NCBI RefSeq assembly: GCF_007655135.1
Contig: NC_045130.1
Coordinates: forward strand, 5,828,001-5,892,000
DNA: 64,000 nt
Origin: Punica granatum
Lineage: Eukaryota; Streptophyta; Magnoliopsida; Myrtales; Lythraceae
Direction of reading: 5' to 3'
This document shows, in pieces, positions 45,960 through 60,239 of this stretch. A model generated the notes under the pieces. That model saw nothing but the letters and a program-made list of their open reading frames with translations. It was not told where the DNA came from and made no database searches. Position 1 is the stretch's first letter; each line of letters begins with the position of its first letter. The position numbers and the translations under genes were made by a program.

Positions 45960-47307
45960 GAACTTGAGGAAGCTTCGAAGTCCCTTCGAACCGAGACTGG
46001 GGTTGACTAAATGAGTTCACCACCCACCCCAGTTGAAACCTGGAACGGGGAACAAGAGAGGGTGGACTCCGAACGCCGGGAAGCTTCGGACTTGCGGGAA
46101 AAATGGCAAGATAACGGCTGGGAGGTGTCTCAATCTGCGACCAGCAACTTGGAAGAGCTCGAGAAGGGTTTGGACAGTAGCTCCAGGCAAGCTCGGCAAT
46201 TTACAGGCGGCAAGGAGTGGCACAGCAGCCCCGAGCGCAATCCGCACAGCGACCAGGAGCTCGGGGGTAGTTCCAGGAGGCCCAGCAGCCCCGGAAGTCC
46301 AAGGAGGATCCCAGAAATCAGTAGCACTCTGGTAATGACCTGCAAAGAGAGAACTAAAGGAGAAGAGAAGAGTCCAAGTTGCCGGTTCGGGGAGGACGGA
46401 TGAGGTGGTGGCTGTGGTGTTCAAACAAAGGCGGGAAAGGAACTGAATGGCGTGGAAACTAGCAGAGGAAGGGGGCTGTGAAACAAGAAGGTGATGAAAT
46501 GAAAATGGTCAGGGGAATGAAGGAGTTGCGAGGCTGTGACGAGAGGGAAGAAAGGGCCGGAAGTGAGCTGGATAGAATGGTCAACTGAGGGAGAGGTGCG
46601 TAGGCTGTGAGCTAAGGGATGGAAAGGGTCCAGAGAGCTTGGTTGAATGGGGATGGAGATGAGGGGGCAAGGCTTCTTCTGAGGAAACGGCTGGTGTAGT
46701 CCAGGGAAGTCAGTGAACAGAGAGGGCTCCAGGAGTTGAGAAAAAAGCAAGAGAGAGTTCGTGAGAGTTGAACAGAGGGAGAGCTTGGGTGAGGAGAGAA
46801 GCCGAGAGGGAGGGAAGTTGTCAGAGTCGGGGCTGGTCTGTGCTCGTCTCTGATGGGATCTTCCGTGTAGCAGGTGAAGAGAAGAAGGAGGAGGTGAGGT
46901 CCAGCAGGCTCGGGTGGTTAGAACAGAAGAAGAAAGGAAGGAAAAAGGGCGCCTGGTCAGTTGCTCGACTGAAAAGCCGAGAAGGAGGAGGAGGCTGCAG
47001 ACGATAGGAGCACTCGGTCAGAGCATGGGTGGTTTTTTGTAGGCTCGGGCCTTGTCGAGAGGGACGAGAAGAAGAAGAGGAAAAGAAGGTTGTCGGTGAT
47101 GATGACTGATGCATGGAGCAGTTCAGCCGAGAGCATGGGCACCTCCAGCCTGCTGAAGAACCAGAGATCAGACCAGAAAGCCGAAAGACAACAAAAAGAG
47201 GAAAATGGTTAGCTCTGATGGGGTGGGTGCCTCGAAGAAGAAGAAGGGAAACATAAAAGAAGAAAAGAAAATGGCAGAGAAGAGAGGTGGGTGTGGGGTC
47301 GGCCATG
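45960..47307. repeat. purine-rich repeat region (unit 2 copy)
   Basis: Duplicate of 27082-28430 with one missing A in an A-run near 47203 and a few substitutions. The same absence of a credible gene applies. Confidence 0.4.
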
Positions 47308-48259
47308 TCCACTTGGGGTCGACCCCAATCTGCCAGGTTATTGATTTTATTTATTTAATTGACTCTGACTTTTTTTTTTTACTCGTACACGCGTCAATAG
47401 GTAAAATTCAATTTATCAAAATCCGTTGGCATTTTCGGAATGAAAACTTTGAAATTGAGAAATTCAAAAAATGATCGGCTTCATGAGAATTCCAATTTGT
47501 ATCGATGGAAATCGAATCTCGATAAAAATCGATATCGAACCTCTGATACATGTCGATCGTATTTTCGAGTTTCTCGTCTTTTTAAACGAATATTTGAAAA
47601 ATAATCTGAAAATACTGTTGTGTTCAGAAAAATTCAAGGATCAATATTATGTGAAAAAATATATTTCAATTTCGAGTATCGTCCCGAATTTTGAAGAGAA
47701 TCCAAAGTGATGCACGTAGGGCCTGAAATTCCCGTCTTTCCAATTGGATATCCGAAAATAATCCGGGACCACCATTGTATTAAAAAAAATTCAGGGATAG
47801 ATATTATGCACAATTTTTTTTTTTCAGTTTCGAGTTTTGTTCCAGATCTTGAAAATTGAAGTTGATGCTCATAAAGTCCGAAAATGTTCCGTAAAGTTTT
47901 TTTTTCCTGAAAAATGTAAAACTGAAGTTAATTTAAGAAAATCCTTTGATTTCAAAAGTCGTGAATCAGGCGTTTAATCAAGAATACTTCCCTTCGATGG
48001 ATGATAGAAATGACGATTTTGCCTTTACTCCTCTTGACCGTGATAGGTTGTCGGTTTTGCATTCTTATCGCGCTATGATTTTCCGTGTCGATCTCGAGGT
48101 AGTCAGGTTGACATGGCCGACCCCATGGTGAATAGTAACATGATAATTATTCGACAATTTTCTGTTACGATTCAAGGGTTGTCATTAGGATTGCCGTCGA
48201 TAATTTCTCCTGGAACTTGTGGACCAAAACGGGATACTGACAGGAGACTTGCGTATCGG
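47308..48259. repeat. AT-rich repeat region with imperfect direct repeats (unit 2 copy)
   Basis: Duplicate of 28431-29384. A T-run near 47813-47823 is one base longer than in unit 1, and a C replaces T at about 48192. Confidence 0.4.
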
Positions 48260-48667
48260 GTATTAAATATCCCGAATTACAAAAATCAAATGGATATTTA
48301 ACTAATTGATTAACAATAACATCCATATGAATGAGCTTTACTGGAAATTCATCTACTTAAACTTATAATTAGAACGAAATAAGAAGGAATTGATGAATAC
48401 GACACAATTTTCAGTACATTTGAGTATGTGAATAGATATTGAAAAGGAGACTCGCGCATGGAGTATTTGCTTTGTTTGTTTATGGAGTACAATTTACTTC
48501 AAGTAATGTCATTTTACTTTTTCTTTAATTCAACAACACAATTATTACTATTTTATCTTTTTCTTTAATATAATAATAAATTATCTCATATACTTTTTCT
48601 TAACAAAGTAATCAATATTTTTATTTATTTCAACTATTAATTACTTTTCTCACAATTCAACAAAGTA

Positions 48668-48699
<32 letters not shown>

Positions 48700-48819
48700 C
48701 TTCTTTCTCAATTCAATAATAAATTTTCATGCATATTTTTTAAAACAATTATTACAACTCAACTTAAATATATATAAATATTTGTCGTGAGATAATCTCT
48801 TCTGAAGTTGAAGGCCACC
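48260..48819. other. PER-b 3' flank with MITE-like insert (unit 2 copy)
   Basis: Duplicate of 29385-29944. The TTA microsatellite (about 48669-48699) is one unit shorter. No gene. Confidence 0.5.
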
Positions 48820-49965
48820 TTAATTAGCTTCACTGCAGATTTTCCTTATCTGCCCTTGCGAACCGGTAAGAGGTTCAATATCTCCCATCCTGATCATGGC
48901 AGCCGCGAAGTCAGACTTGAATTTTGTTGGGTTCTTGATGCACTTTGACACAATACTGTGTGTCGATCTACCACAGAATAGCACCTGATCTGATGGCAGG
49001 AGCCCCTTCTTATGCATCAGGTTTTTGAAGTAGCTGTTATCGAATGAGTTGGGAGTCACCAGGTCGAGTGGTGCTAGGTTTGAGTCACCCCCGCTCGCTG
49101 GGCATGATCTCTTGCGGGCGCTGGCGAACCCAGTGTCGATGTTGGTCCCGTTGGAGTAGATTCGGTCACGGAATGTGAGGCACTGCGCTTGTCCAAGCGT
49201 GTGGGCGCCTGTCCAAATGAGGGACACATAGTTTGACATCATTAGAAAATTTTTTATGAAACATGCATGTATTAATAGTACCTATGCGTTTGTCTTCTCC
49301 TACCTGATAGTGCAACCATGTCCCTGACACTGAGTCCTTTCCTATGGAAGTGGGAGATGAGGATTTCGAGGCTGGAGTTGGGGGACGGAAGGTCGGTTGT
49401 CCGAGCACGGTTTCCGTTGGTGGAGTCCCTCCGACCTAGCTTGACAGTCCAAGAAGGCCCCCCGACCGCAACCGAAGCATCTCGAGCTGCTACAGCTAGT
49501 ATGTCCGCACACGAGACTATGCCTGGGCATACCTTCTCTACTTGGGACTTTGCACTGTCGATGACTTCATATCCCCGGACAGAGTTGTTGTTTGGTTTCG
49601 CCTCCCTTTCTCCTCCATCTTTCAGCAAGATTGATGCATCACATCCCTGCAATATTATTTTTTAGACATGGGTCCAGTGAGCGATCGTAACACGATGTCA
49701 CTTTTTTATTAATTATTAATCTGCAGTACACATGTATTTACAAGGGTACACTGACCTGAACGAAGCAATCGTGGAAGTGAAGGCGGATGAGAGAAGCGGC
49801 CATCCTACGTTCTTTCGAGATGGCCGACCTGATGGCGGTTCTTATGGTGCTGAGTGCTTTCGGGCACGTCCGGTGGTAGAAAGTCGAAGAGAGTGGTGCC
49901 TGGCACGACGTACTCGTGCGGATCACAAGCAATAATAAGATGAAATGGATGCCTGATGATCACTT
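48820..49965 (-). pseudogene. class III peroxidase PER-b', start codon lost (unit 2)
   Basis: Duplicate of PER-b with exons at about 49965-49756, 49646-49304 and 49208-48820. The coding exons are identical in translation to unit 1, including the absent ATG and the in-frame TGA ahead of the signal peptide, so the start was lost before the duplication. Catalytic Arg/His, proximal His and eight cysteines remain readable in the frame. Confidence 0.8.
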
Positions 49966-50076
49966 AGCTGATGCTCGAAAAGGAGTAGTTTCATCCTGTG
50001 ATTAAGAATATTACCACTTAATTTGCAATAATATGTCTTCAATATGATTAATCACCATTGCTATAACTACGGGCAT

Positions 50077-50084
50077 CTTTTATA
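50077..50084 (-). promoter_or_regulatory. TATA-like box of PER-b'
   Basis: Copy of the TATAAAAG motif at 31202-31209. Confidence 0.4.
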
Positions 50085-51887
50085 TCCAAATATATATTAC
50101 ATGATGGTCCTACTATATAGAAGCACTCCACCTAATTAATTTTCCATATTGTGATTAAATTTTGGTGTACATACATATGTACTCACTTCTCAGCAAACAA
50201 TTCATTCATTTCTTTTTTTCCAAAAGAAAAGGGTTGAAACCGAACTAATTCATCCTTTTTTTAAAATAGTAGGAAGTGAAGTATAGATATTTATTTATTT
50301 ATTTTGCTAATTGTACTTGATATTGAGAGAATTTTCTAATTGTACATGAATTTACTAAATGCAAGTGAAGTATAGATATTTATTTATTTATTTTGGTTAG
50401 CATATGAATAAATAAATAAATTTAAGCTCGTACTGGTCGAGCTTGGCTGCTTTCAAAGATCTGATTATGACCGACCACGGACAACTAATGATTAAAAATT
50501 AGATAAGATAATTGAGATTCTCTACTGCAAATTGTATAATTTAAAATTCAACCTGAGAAGACTTGATTCTTCCTGACATTATACAAACTGAACCCTTCGG
50601 CAATTCGTAATTTAATTAGATTTTGATCGGTGCATGAATAACAATTAATTTCTTTTCGGTTACTAAAGAAGCTCAAGGCCTATACAATGAAAGAGAAATC
50701 CTAAATAACTAATAAATGGACACGGATAGTTCCACTAAGTATCGAACATGCGACCTCTAGGTCAACAGGCGAGTACATGCACCATTACGTTGCACCCTTT
50801 TTTGATGAGTAACAATTAATTAAAAATAATCGAGAGAGAACAAACTCTTGTCTAACTGATCAAAGATCGGCTTATGCGCATGCAACACGAGCTTTCAGTT
50901 TCACTCCATACGTCATTTGCGGTTTGTATATATCAATTGGAACAATATATCAAATTAATCATTAATTATACTTTGCTGTGAATTTTGAGTATTAATTCTG
51001 GTTTCTGTAAACAAACCGGTTATAGTTTACAAGAGATTCAATAACTTAGCGAAAGCAACAACATCTTCTAACGGTACGGAATGTGCTATGCATCCAGGCA
51101 CCAAATACCACGTCCATCTCACTGCTTAATTAAGTTGTTGATCGATGTGCAGTCAATGAATAAAACAAATATAATTCTAAATATTCATTCTTTATGGGTA
51201 AAAGTGACTTATGAACAAGTTTGACATATTTTCACATAAGATGGCGCTCTAGATCAGATAAGAGCAGTAGGAAAGATTTGAATTATTGGTATATGCCAAA
51301 AAACATAAGATATATATTAAATATATTTTAAATAAAACTGTCTATGAAAAAGAATGTATGTTTACATTAAATCGAATATATGCTTATTACAAACGAGGGG
51401 TATGAGTGTATAAAATAGAAGAGATATAAATTAAATATAGGAATCTTGATTTTTCATATCGAGAGACATATATACAACAAAGGTCCCTTCTTGAAATAGA
51501 AAATATATGTAAGATCAAATGACGCGATTAATATTATATGATTGCACCATATTTTTGTTCAAAGGTGTTAAGACAGATAAAGGAACTGCAATCCCAATTT
51601 TCACTTTTCACTGGGATCCTAACAGCCGACGGGAGGTCTGATTTAGGCATTGGTTGGTGGCATTGATCTACTACTATGCGCTTATTTATTGTTCGGATTT
51701 TTTTTTTCACCCTTAATTTCTGTTTGTAATTTGCCTTGAAGGATCCCTGTAATGTCTGTTTCTGTTGTACTTTTTTCTTTTAGCATTTATACCAGTTTTT
51801 TATTAATGATAAAATGCTCATTGTTTATATCAGCTTTTCAATAATAATGAGGGACCTCCCCTGTAACAAGAAAAAAAATGAGCTACC
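50085..51887. other. PER-b' 5' flank (unit 2 copy)
   Basis: Duplicate of 31210-33012, noncoding. It contains the SINE-like element listed separately. Confidence 0.55.
50715..50810 (-). repeat. tRNA-derived SINE-like element (unit 2 copy)
   Basis: Duplicate of the element at 31840-31935, carried by the segmental duplication and not a new insertion. Confidence 0.5.
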
Positions 51888-53220
51888 GTTGTGTTTAAAT
51901 GTATTTTTGATTAAAATCCGCACGAATCGGATTAATCATGAAACTCTGGTTAAAACTCGGATTTGATTTCCATACGGTCGGGAACTAAGGCTTTTATCGA
52001 ATGGTCCATCAATGGCTGGCTTGACGGCCTAAAACCACAAATTTAAAGCATTCGGCAAGATTTCAATTAACTCAATATTTCCACATATGGGATAATCGAG
52101 ATGTTTCACTTGGCTAAGTAAATCACTCGACTTTTTTAAAATAAATTGCACGAACCGATCAATAATATGTAATCGCGTCGATAGTTCAAGAACTGTTAGT
52201 CATGTCCTTTTAAAACTCACAGTTTCAAAAGCACCGAGACACATGACACGCGTAACGTGGATATCTAGAGAGTACTCGTATATTTTGACTTGAGTCTGGG
52301 CTCGATTTGAGGCAGCTCAAGTCGGGGCGCATGAGTTATTCTTAGACCACTTCCGGGTGTAGCAATCGGTTTCTTGGCTCTCTCGGGGTCCTCACGACCC
52401 AGGTAGATCTAAGGGATTGGTCGACACCGGCTACTGACTTTCGATAGTCCATGTCACGTGGTATCGATTTTTCACACACACACACATGTTTTTCGGTTTA
52501 AAGGCATGATCACCAGTTCTCGATTTGCCGACACCCTATGCATTGGGATGACTGAAACATACCGAATGAGGAAAAGGACGGGCACCTGTCAAGGTGCGAT
52601 TATCATTCATACACCCTCCCTTTTCTGTCTGTATGTTTTTGTTACCTTGATGTAAATTCGGGAACTTAGGGAATTGGATTAGAGGCACGAGCATGGATGG
52701 CCCGTGAAAGGTTGTCCGGTCTCTCATGGGATATGTGCAGAGATCTTGGCACCCTCGTGGTGTTTCGTGCCCCAATTTCCCTAAGTTTGTGCTTAGAATG
52801 GGTCACAATAAGAAAAAAGAATTAATCTCAAACTCGACTTGATCAGACACGGGCAAAAAGTCACGAAACATAACAATTTAAAAGCGACGCACACATTTGA
52901 GATTTGATTACAGACGTCATTTCCGTCAGATTCCTTTAAATATTGCCTAATGTAACATATCCTCCCAGGGTGATCCATGACCGATCAACATTGATTACAT
53001 CATCCAATTTGTCTGTTTAGTGTAAAAACTTGTCTGTCAAGCAACCCCGGTTCATAATTTGTTAATCACGTAAATCCGGCGATAATACACAATTTGTCTG
53101 TTTTCTTCTGTCTTGATCTGCTTTTTATTTGTTTCGTTTGTTTTCATGTAGTCCGAGCTCGTGCCAATAAGATACGATGCACATGGGGTCCAACGCCCCT
53201 TTACTGTCGATCACGGGATA
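51888..53220 (-). repeat. unclassified interspersed repeat (unit 2 copy)
   Basis: Duplicate of 33013-34345 and also in inverted orientation to 9420-10840. It is followed by the degraded MITE relative at about 53221-53354. Confidence 0.55.
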
Positions 53221-53354
53221 GATTTGAAAAAAAAAACTGCGGGATAGATTTGGAAAAAAATGTAAACCATGAAATATTTTAGATCATTTTAAAAGTTATG
53301 ACAGATTTGAAAGAAAAGTGAAACAATGAGATATATGGGGTAAAAATCCCTTTT

Positions 53355-53916
53355 TTATTTGATTTTGTGTAAAACTTGAAATTAATCATTAAAAAGATTT
53401 TATTGTGTTAAGAAGGTAGTATGTTTTTCAAAAATCAAAATAGTTGTTATAAAAAAGGTTATATAAGTTTGCTAAAACAAACATATACAACTCAAAGGAT
53501 AAAAACATCACGAAAAAAAGTTAATTGATCATATATAGAATTTTCAAATTAATTGTGACCCTATAAAAGAAAAAAAATTTACATATCACTACGAACATAA
53601 TCTCATATATAAAATAAAATTAAAAATTAAAAATAAAGATGACAAAACACTACCTTAGAAAGAGGATAAAACAATTTTCTATTTTAATTACTAAGCTTAA
53701 TTGATGTAAGTGATAAATCTATATTAACAATTAACTTAAATATTATTATTATAACAACTCATTTGACCACGTTACTATAATAAGCAACTTAATCTAACTT
53801 TTAAAAAGTTTTAAAAATTACTATTTGAAAATTACAATTACTAATCGAAAATAATTTTAATGAGAAAATTGGAGTTTCAAAATTTAATAATTATAATAAG
53901 AACTCACATAGAGATA
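53355..53916. repeat. AT-rich repeat X (unit 2 internal copy)
   Basis: Duplicate of 34480-35041. A third, diverged copy follows the end of unit 2. Confidence 0.6.
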
Positions 53917-54111
53917 TATAAAAAGGAACCTTTTTTCCGTTACAAGATTATGAGAATATTATTACATTAACCATGTATCCTGAAATGAAATATATGAATG
54001 ATATTGAAAACTTTTAATTTTATTAGATCAATACTTGTATTTCATATACAAAATTGATGATCATGTTAGAATGCTAAGATTAATATTATATATAACTTAT
54101 TATATTATAAA

Positions 54112-55260
54112 CTAGATGAAAATCTGCACGTTGCGTGGACGATTATTAAGGAATTTAATGATAGAAATCTTGAAATATCAAAACTTATTTGTATTGTTAA
54201 TTAAAACTGAAATAAATATTTTATTAAAAATCAATATCGAAAAAATTAGTTTGAAAAATAAATTAGTTTTAAAAAATCATTCTACAAATTAAAATTCAGC
54301 CAGAGAATAAGAATAAATAAATAAAAGTATTGAAAGTTAATGGATAAAATATTTCTATTAAATTATGAAATAAGAATAAAAAAAATATTCAAGGTATATA
54401 AATTAGAAAAGTCATACCGTTATAGAAACAACATCCATAATGGAACTCGAATAAAAATCATGTTAAAATGATCAATATCGAAACAGTTATTCTCGATTAA
54501 AGTTCATTCAACAAATCAAAGTTCAATCAAGAAAAAGAAAATTTTGGAGAAGATTATTAAAACAATCAAAATATCAAAGCAAATGTTTGAAATTTGCATT
54601 ATAAAATTCTATCCTTGAATCAAACTTCAGCAATGAAAAAGAACAATTTGGAGAAGAAAGTAAAAAAAAATTTGGAATTATATATAGAATATTGTTCTCC
54701 TTTAACCGATTCTTGGCGAGGCATAAGACTATATACAAACACAGAGGTTCAATTGTTAAAAAACGACAATTATATATTTAATATATTTAATCTATAAATA
54801 CTAACCATTATAATCTATATACATTTAATTGAAGGAGCATATATATATATATGACATCTATATATATTTTGTTGCGGCAGTTATATCTTTATATTATATA
54901 TATATATATAGCAATGCAAATTATTGCGATGCCCTTATTGGGCTATATTCTATTATAATCTAAATGTTGAGAGATGTATATATATAATCTATATACGCTA
55001 TTGCATATTTTGTTCCATTGTATATATTATGTATGTCTCATGTCACATTTTAAACCCTTATATGTATTTCGTTGTGCCTTATACATAAAATTTATATATT
55101 TAGTACATAATTAATTAATTGAATTTCCCTAATAAGAATAAAAAAATTCCTTGGTATAAGTGATTTCCTACGTGACAACGTGAGAGAGCTTCGTTTTTTA
55201 TTTTTGATGATGTGGCGGCGTGAGAATTTGGCTCATGCTTTGTTTTTATATATATATAGA
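54112..55260 (-). mobile_element. non-autonomous Helitron (unit 2 copy)
   Basis: Duplicate of 35237-36386, with CTAG at 54112-54115, the same hairpin, and TC at 55260-55259. Small TA-repeat length changes and a 1-bp deletion near 54668 separate the copies. Confidence 0.78.
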
Positions 55261-55637
55261 TGCTTAGATACAATACAAAATACATATATATAGCTAAAAA
55301 TAGCTTGTGTATTGCATGAGACAATTAGTTGCAAAATTACTATTAAATCGTAAAACTTACCCTAATTGTAATTAAAAATTACTTTGATTTCAGATGACAA
55401 GCTAGAATTCCATTAATTATGGTTATTAGTTTCCCCAATAACAAAACGAACAGGTTGTTAATTAATTGACTACAATTGACCTCCATAAATTTGATGATGG
55501 AAAGGCATTATGCATACACTGTGGAAGAACAAAGGAATGAATACAATAAAAATTGACAAACACTCACTTTTCTGCACGAAGTTTTGCATAAGTTTCTGGA
55601 AATTAAGAAGATGTAAAGTTTCGTATTAAATGCCGGA

Positions 55638-56807
55638 CTAATTAACAGCGCTGCAGATCCTCCTTATTTGCCCTTGTGAACCAGTAAGAGGTTCAATATC
55701 TGCCATTTTGATCATGGCGGCTGCGAAGTCGGCCTTAAACTTTGCCGGGGCCTTGCTGTACTCTGACACGAAACTGTCTGTCGACCCGCCGTTGAACAGC
55801 ACCTGATCTGACGTTAGGAGCCCCTTCTTCTGCATCAGGTTTTTGAAGTAGTTGTTGTCGAACGAGTTGGGAGTCACTAGGTCGAGTGGGGCCAAGTTAG
55901 AGTCACCCCCGCTCGCTGGGCATTTCCTCCTACGGGTGCTGGCGAACCCAGCATCAATGGTCCCATTGGCGTAGATTCGGTCACGGAATGTGAAGCACTG
56001 TGCTTGTCCGAGTGTGTGAGCACCTGTCCAAATTAATATAGTTCATAGTTAGACCATGATCATAGAAGTTTATCTACTTAATTGGGCCTTAGAGTTCGGG
56101 TTGGGTTTGGGATATGATTATTAACATTGCTGTAGAGTCGGTCCAATAGCGTCGCTAACATATACAAAAATTCTCTATATTTATCTGTTTTAATTTTTGG
56201 ATCGAATTGGTCCATTATAAATTCAAATTTATGAGAAATTTATCTTACCTGAGAGAGCAACCATGTCTCTAGCACTGAGTCCCTTCTTGGCGAAGGCACC
56301 AATGAGGGTCTCAAGGTCGGCACCGAAGAACGGAAGGTCAGTTAGAGCCTGAGACGGGTTTCCAGTGGTGGAGTCCCTCCGCCCAAGCTTGACAGTCCAA
56401 GAAGGCCCCCCGACCATGACCGAAGCATCTCGGGCTGCTACGGTTAGTACATCCGCACACGACACCACGCCTGGGCATATCTTCTCTACTTGCGACTTTG
56501 CATTGTCAATGACTTCGTATCCCCGGGCGGAGTTCTGGTTCGGCGCGGCTTCCCTTTCACCTCCATCTTTCAGCAGTATCGATGCATCGCATCCCTGAAC
56601 AAAGCAGTCATGGAAGTGGAGGCGGATGAGAGAGGCAGCCATCCTGCGTTCCCTAGAGATGGCCGTCCTGATGGCAGTTCTAATAGTGCTGAGCGCATTA
56701 GGGCACGTCTTGTCATAGAACACGGAAGAGAGCTGTGCATGGCACGACGTACTCAAGCCAATGACAAGCATTACTAGGATGAAATGGAAAGTTCCGGTAA
56801 TTGCCAT
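55638..56807 (-). CDS. class III secretory peroxidase PER-c' (unit 2)
   Basis: Exact protein duplicate of PER-c. Exons 56807-56249 and 56023-55638, 314 residues, with signal peptide, RLHFHDC, SG|AHT split by the 225-bp intron, eight cysteines and the FDNNYFKNL calcium-site region. Its promoter is also duplicated: the flank is identical for over 4 kb and the TATA box is at 56962-56970. Both PER-c copies should therefore be transcribed alike unless chromatin context differs. No lesion is visible, so gene dosage is doubled if the assembly is right. Confidence 0.93.
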
Positions 56808-56890
56808 AGCTGATCGTAGATGTATTCGTAAACTTGTTGAAGTTAGGCAAATGGCTAGAGAGAGTACAAAAGGCTTGAAGACGAAGGAAT

Positions 56891-56917
56891 AAGAAGAAGA
56901 AGAAGAAGAAGAAGAAG
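56891..56917. repeat. AAG/CTT microsatellite in the PER-c' 5' UTR
   Basis: Same nine-unit run as in unit 1. Confidence 0.85.
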
Positions 56918-56961
56918 GCTGAGGGAGTGTTGGATATGATTGAGCAAAGCAAGATCTTTGT

Positions 56962-56970
56962 CTATTTATA
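56962..56970 (-). promoter_or_regulatory. TATA box of PER-c'
   Basis: Minus-strand TATAAATAG, a copy of 38088-38096. Confidence 0.7.
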
Positions 56971-59900
56971 AGCGCAATTTCCCTGTCTCTGATCTTGACT
57001 TTATTATATATTTTTTTTAACCCATGCAAACGCGTAGTCAACTTCTATATATATTACATATGTAATATTATATTAGCAAGCGGGGGTTCTCCAATTGAAA
57101 CGGTCAACATTGTACCACATATATATATATATATATATATATATAGTCCTGTGAATGTGTAGGCTTATGATATATTTTAACATATCCCTTTTGAAAGTCA
57201 AAAGCACATACAACGTAAACGCATGCACGTGAAGAGATTGTTATCGATACTCTCTCGGATCCCTTCCGAGGTTCTTGTGAAGATATTGTTACTGGATCGA
57301 TATTACTCTCAATCACTTCCGGGGTAACCATGCATATACAACTTTTGAACTAATGACGAAGTCTGCCTCTCGATAGCAAGGCTTGATTATTTTGACTGTA
57401 AAAGAAAGAGAATAACGATTGTCATTATGCTTACTAAGAGATATACATAGACTGATCGATGAACCGGTCATGCAAGGATCGAGTATCCGACAATATATAC
57501 TGCAGCATTAATGACAGTACAGTGCAAGGAATTTCCTGGAACGACTACTAGTCATGGACAAGCATGCCTAGCCTATCACATAGATCGCTTCACCTAAGAC
57601 CAAGTAATCTCGTGCCTGTAATTAATCGTGCTTTGTAACCAAAAATCAAACTTAATTAGTTTATTCACACAAATGATAATTTCTTTTTTTTTGTTTTCTT
57701 TTTTTTGCCGGAAATGATCATTTGATAGAATGATGATTTCTATCAATTCTCTTCGACATTTGACTTGAGTAAGATTAGTTCGGGATTATAATGATCGCGA
57801 TGTCTGATGAAGGACAAAGCAAGCAAACGTAGAGCCCGGAAATTTCTATCAATTTTTATTTTTGGGTTTAAAATGTGTTATGAGATGAAGGTCAAAATGT
57901 TTTGCCCTTAAGAATAGTCAAAGTGCCCCATTAACTGGCATGCATTTGCCCGAAAACGAATTGTTCCTCTTCGGAGAAGAAGTCTCTCCTTTCTGACATT
58001 TGACAAAATTAACCTAACCCGATCGGCGCACAACTTGTGGCCCAGCCATGCCTTGCAGCTGACAACTTTGATGGAACGATGGATATGAAATCTTTCTTCT
58101 TCCGAGTCAACAAAAAGAAAAAGTCTTTTGCTCGGGCGCTTAATTTGATTAGCTGTAATCGATGTTGTCTTTCATATTCGGCCGCGATATAACTAACAAG
58201 CAAATTTCATTTTGTGAGAATTTGCTAGCTTTGTTGTACATGAATTTACTAAATGCTAGTGAAGAATAGAATTCTTTTTTCCCCCCTCGTTAGCGTATTA
58301 ATTTCTTTAATTTCTTGGTTTACACTTTAAGTTATCATGTTATATATTACACGCAAAATGCCCGGTCCTCTATGTATCATAAATTACTAATTAAAGGGTC
58401 ATTTCCGTTTCCCAAAGAGGGAGTTAGCAGACATTTTGGCTAATCAATTAAATGATCTTCTTGAAAATCGCTGTCACGCATTTGCGAATATAGTAATGGA
58501 TATTATACTTATCGTACTCGTCGAGCTTGGCTGCTTTCAAAGATCTGATTATGACCGACCGCGGTAAGCTAATTATTAAAAAATTAGATAAGATAATTGA
58601 GATCCTCTACTGCAATTTGTATTTATTACGAATAAATATTCGTAATAGTATTATATAAAAAATCAATCTGAGAAGACTTAATTCTGTTGACATTATACAA
58701 ACTGAACCCTTCGGCGATTAATAATTTAATTAGATTTTGATATATTAATCGGTGCACAAGTAACAGTTAATTAACAAATGATCGAGAGACTTCATTCTCT
58801 GCTCTAACTAATCAAAGATTGGTCGATGTGCATGCGACACAAGCAATCAAGTTTCACTCGATACGTCATCTGTGGTTTCATCTGTATGCTAGGCCTCTTG
58901 TATCAATCGGAACAACATATGAAATTAATCATGATACCTATGTTGTGAATTTTGAGCATTTCCGTTTTTCCCAAATAAACCGATCGATTATAGTTTACAT
59001 GAGATTCAATAACTTACCGAAATCAACAACATTTTGCAACCGTACGGAATGTGCTAGCATCCAGGCACCAAATACCGCGTCCATCTCATTGCGTAATATA
59101 ATTAAGTTATTGATCGATGTGCAGTCAATGTATAAATAAATATAATTCTAAATATTCATTCTTTATGGGTAAAAGAGTCTTATGAATAAGTTTGACATAT
59201 TATCACACAAGATGACGCGCTAGATCAGACAAGAACAGTAGTAAGAATTTGAATTATTGGTATATGCCAAAAAATGCAAGATACATATTAAATATATTTT
59301 AAATAAAATTGTATATGAAAAAGAATGTATGTTTACGGTAAATCGAATATATGCTTATTACAAACGAGACGTATGAGTGTATAAAATAGAAGAGATATAA
59401 ATTAAATATAGGAATCTTGATTTTTCATATCGAGAGACATATATACACCAAAGGTCCCTTCTCGAAATAGAATATATATGTAAGATCAAATGACGCGGTT
59501 AATATTATATGATTGCACCATATTTTTGTTCAAAGGTGTTGAGACAGATAAAGGAACTGCAATCCCATTTTTCACTTTTAACTGGGATCCTAGCAGTCGA
59601 TGGGAGGTCTGATTTAGGCATTGGTTTGTGGCATTGATCTACTACTATGCGCTTATTTATTGTTCGGATGTCTTTTTTTTTTACCCTTAATTTCTGTTGT
59701 AATTTGCCATGAAAGATCCCTCTAACGTCTGTTTCTGTTGTACTTTTTTTTTAGCTTTTATACCAGTTTTTTAGTAATGATAAAATGCTCATTATTTATA
59801 TCAGCTTTTCAGTAATAATAAAATTCTCTTAACTTACGAGGAAGAAAAAATGAAGGGCCTCTCTTATAACAAAAGAAAAATGAGGGACCTCCCTTGTAAC

Positions 59901-60145
59901 AAAAAAAAAATCAGCACGTACAATATTTATTTATTTATATATCTCATAGGCGAACATTTGTTGTAATTCCATGCTGAAGGAGCAACATAATCTTTCATAT
60001 TTGGAAACTGTAGAAACGGGAATAACATCTAATCTACTCTTGAAATTTCCTGAGACTGTTAAAGAATCATCTTAGCTGGGAGGAAAAGGTCCATATGGCA
60101 TTTGTTCCCTTTGTGCTTGAAATTATGAATATAGAAGAATTATTA
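56971..60145. other. PER-c' 5' flank (unit 2 copy)
   Basis: Duplicate of 38097-41271, noncoding, with a TA microsatellite near 57117-57145. Confidence 0.6.
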
Positions 60146-60239
60146 TATGGGCACCGGTAGTCCCACTGAGTATCGAACCTCAAACCTCCTAGTTATCAGG
60201 CGAGAACATGCGCTACTATGGTACACCCTCTTTGATAAA
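60146..60239 (-). repeat. tRNA-derived SINE-like element (unit 2 copy)
   Basis: Duplicate of 41272-41365. Confidence 0.55.
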
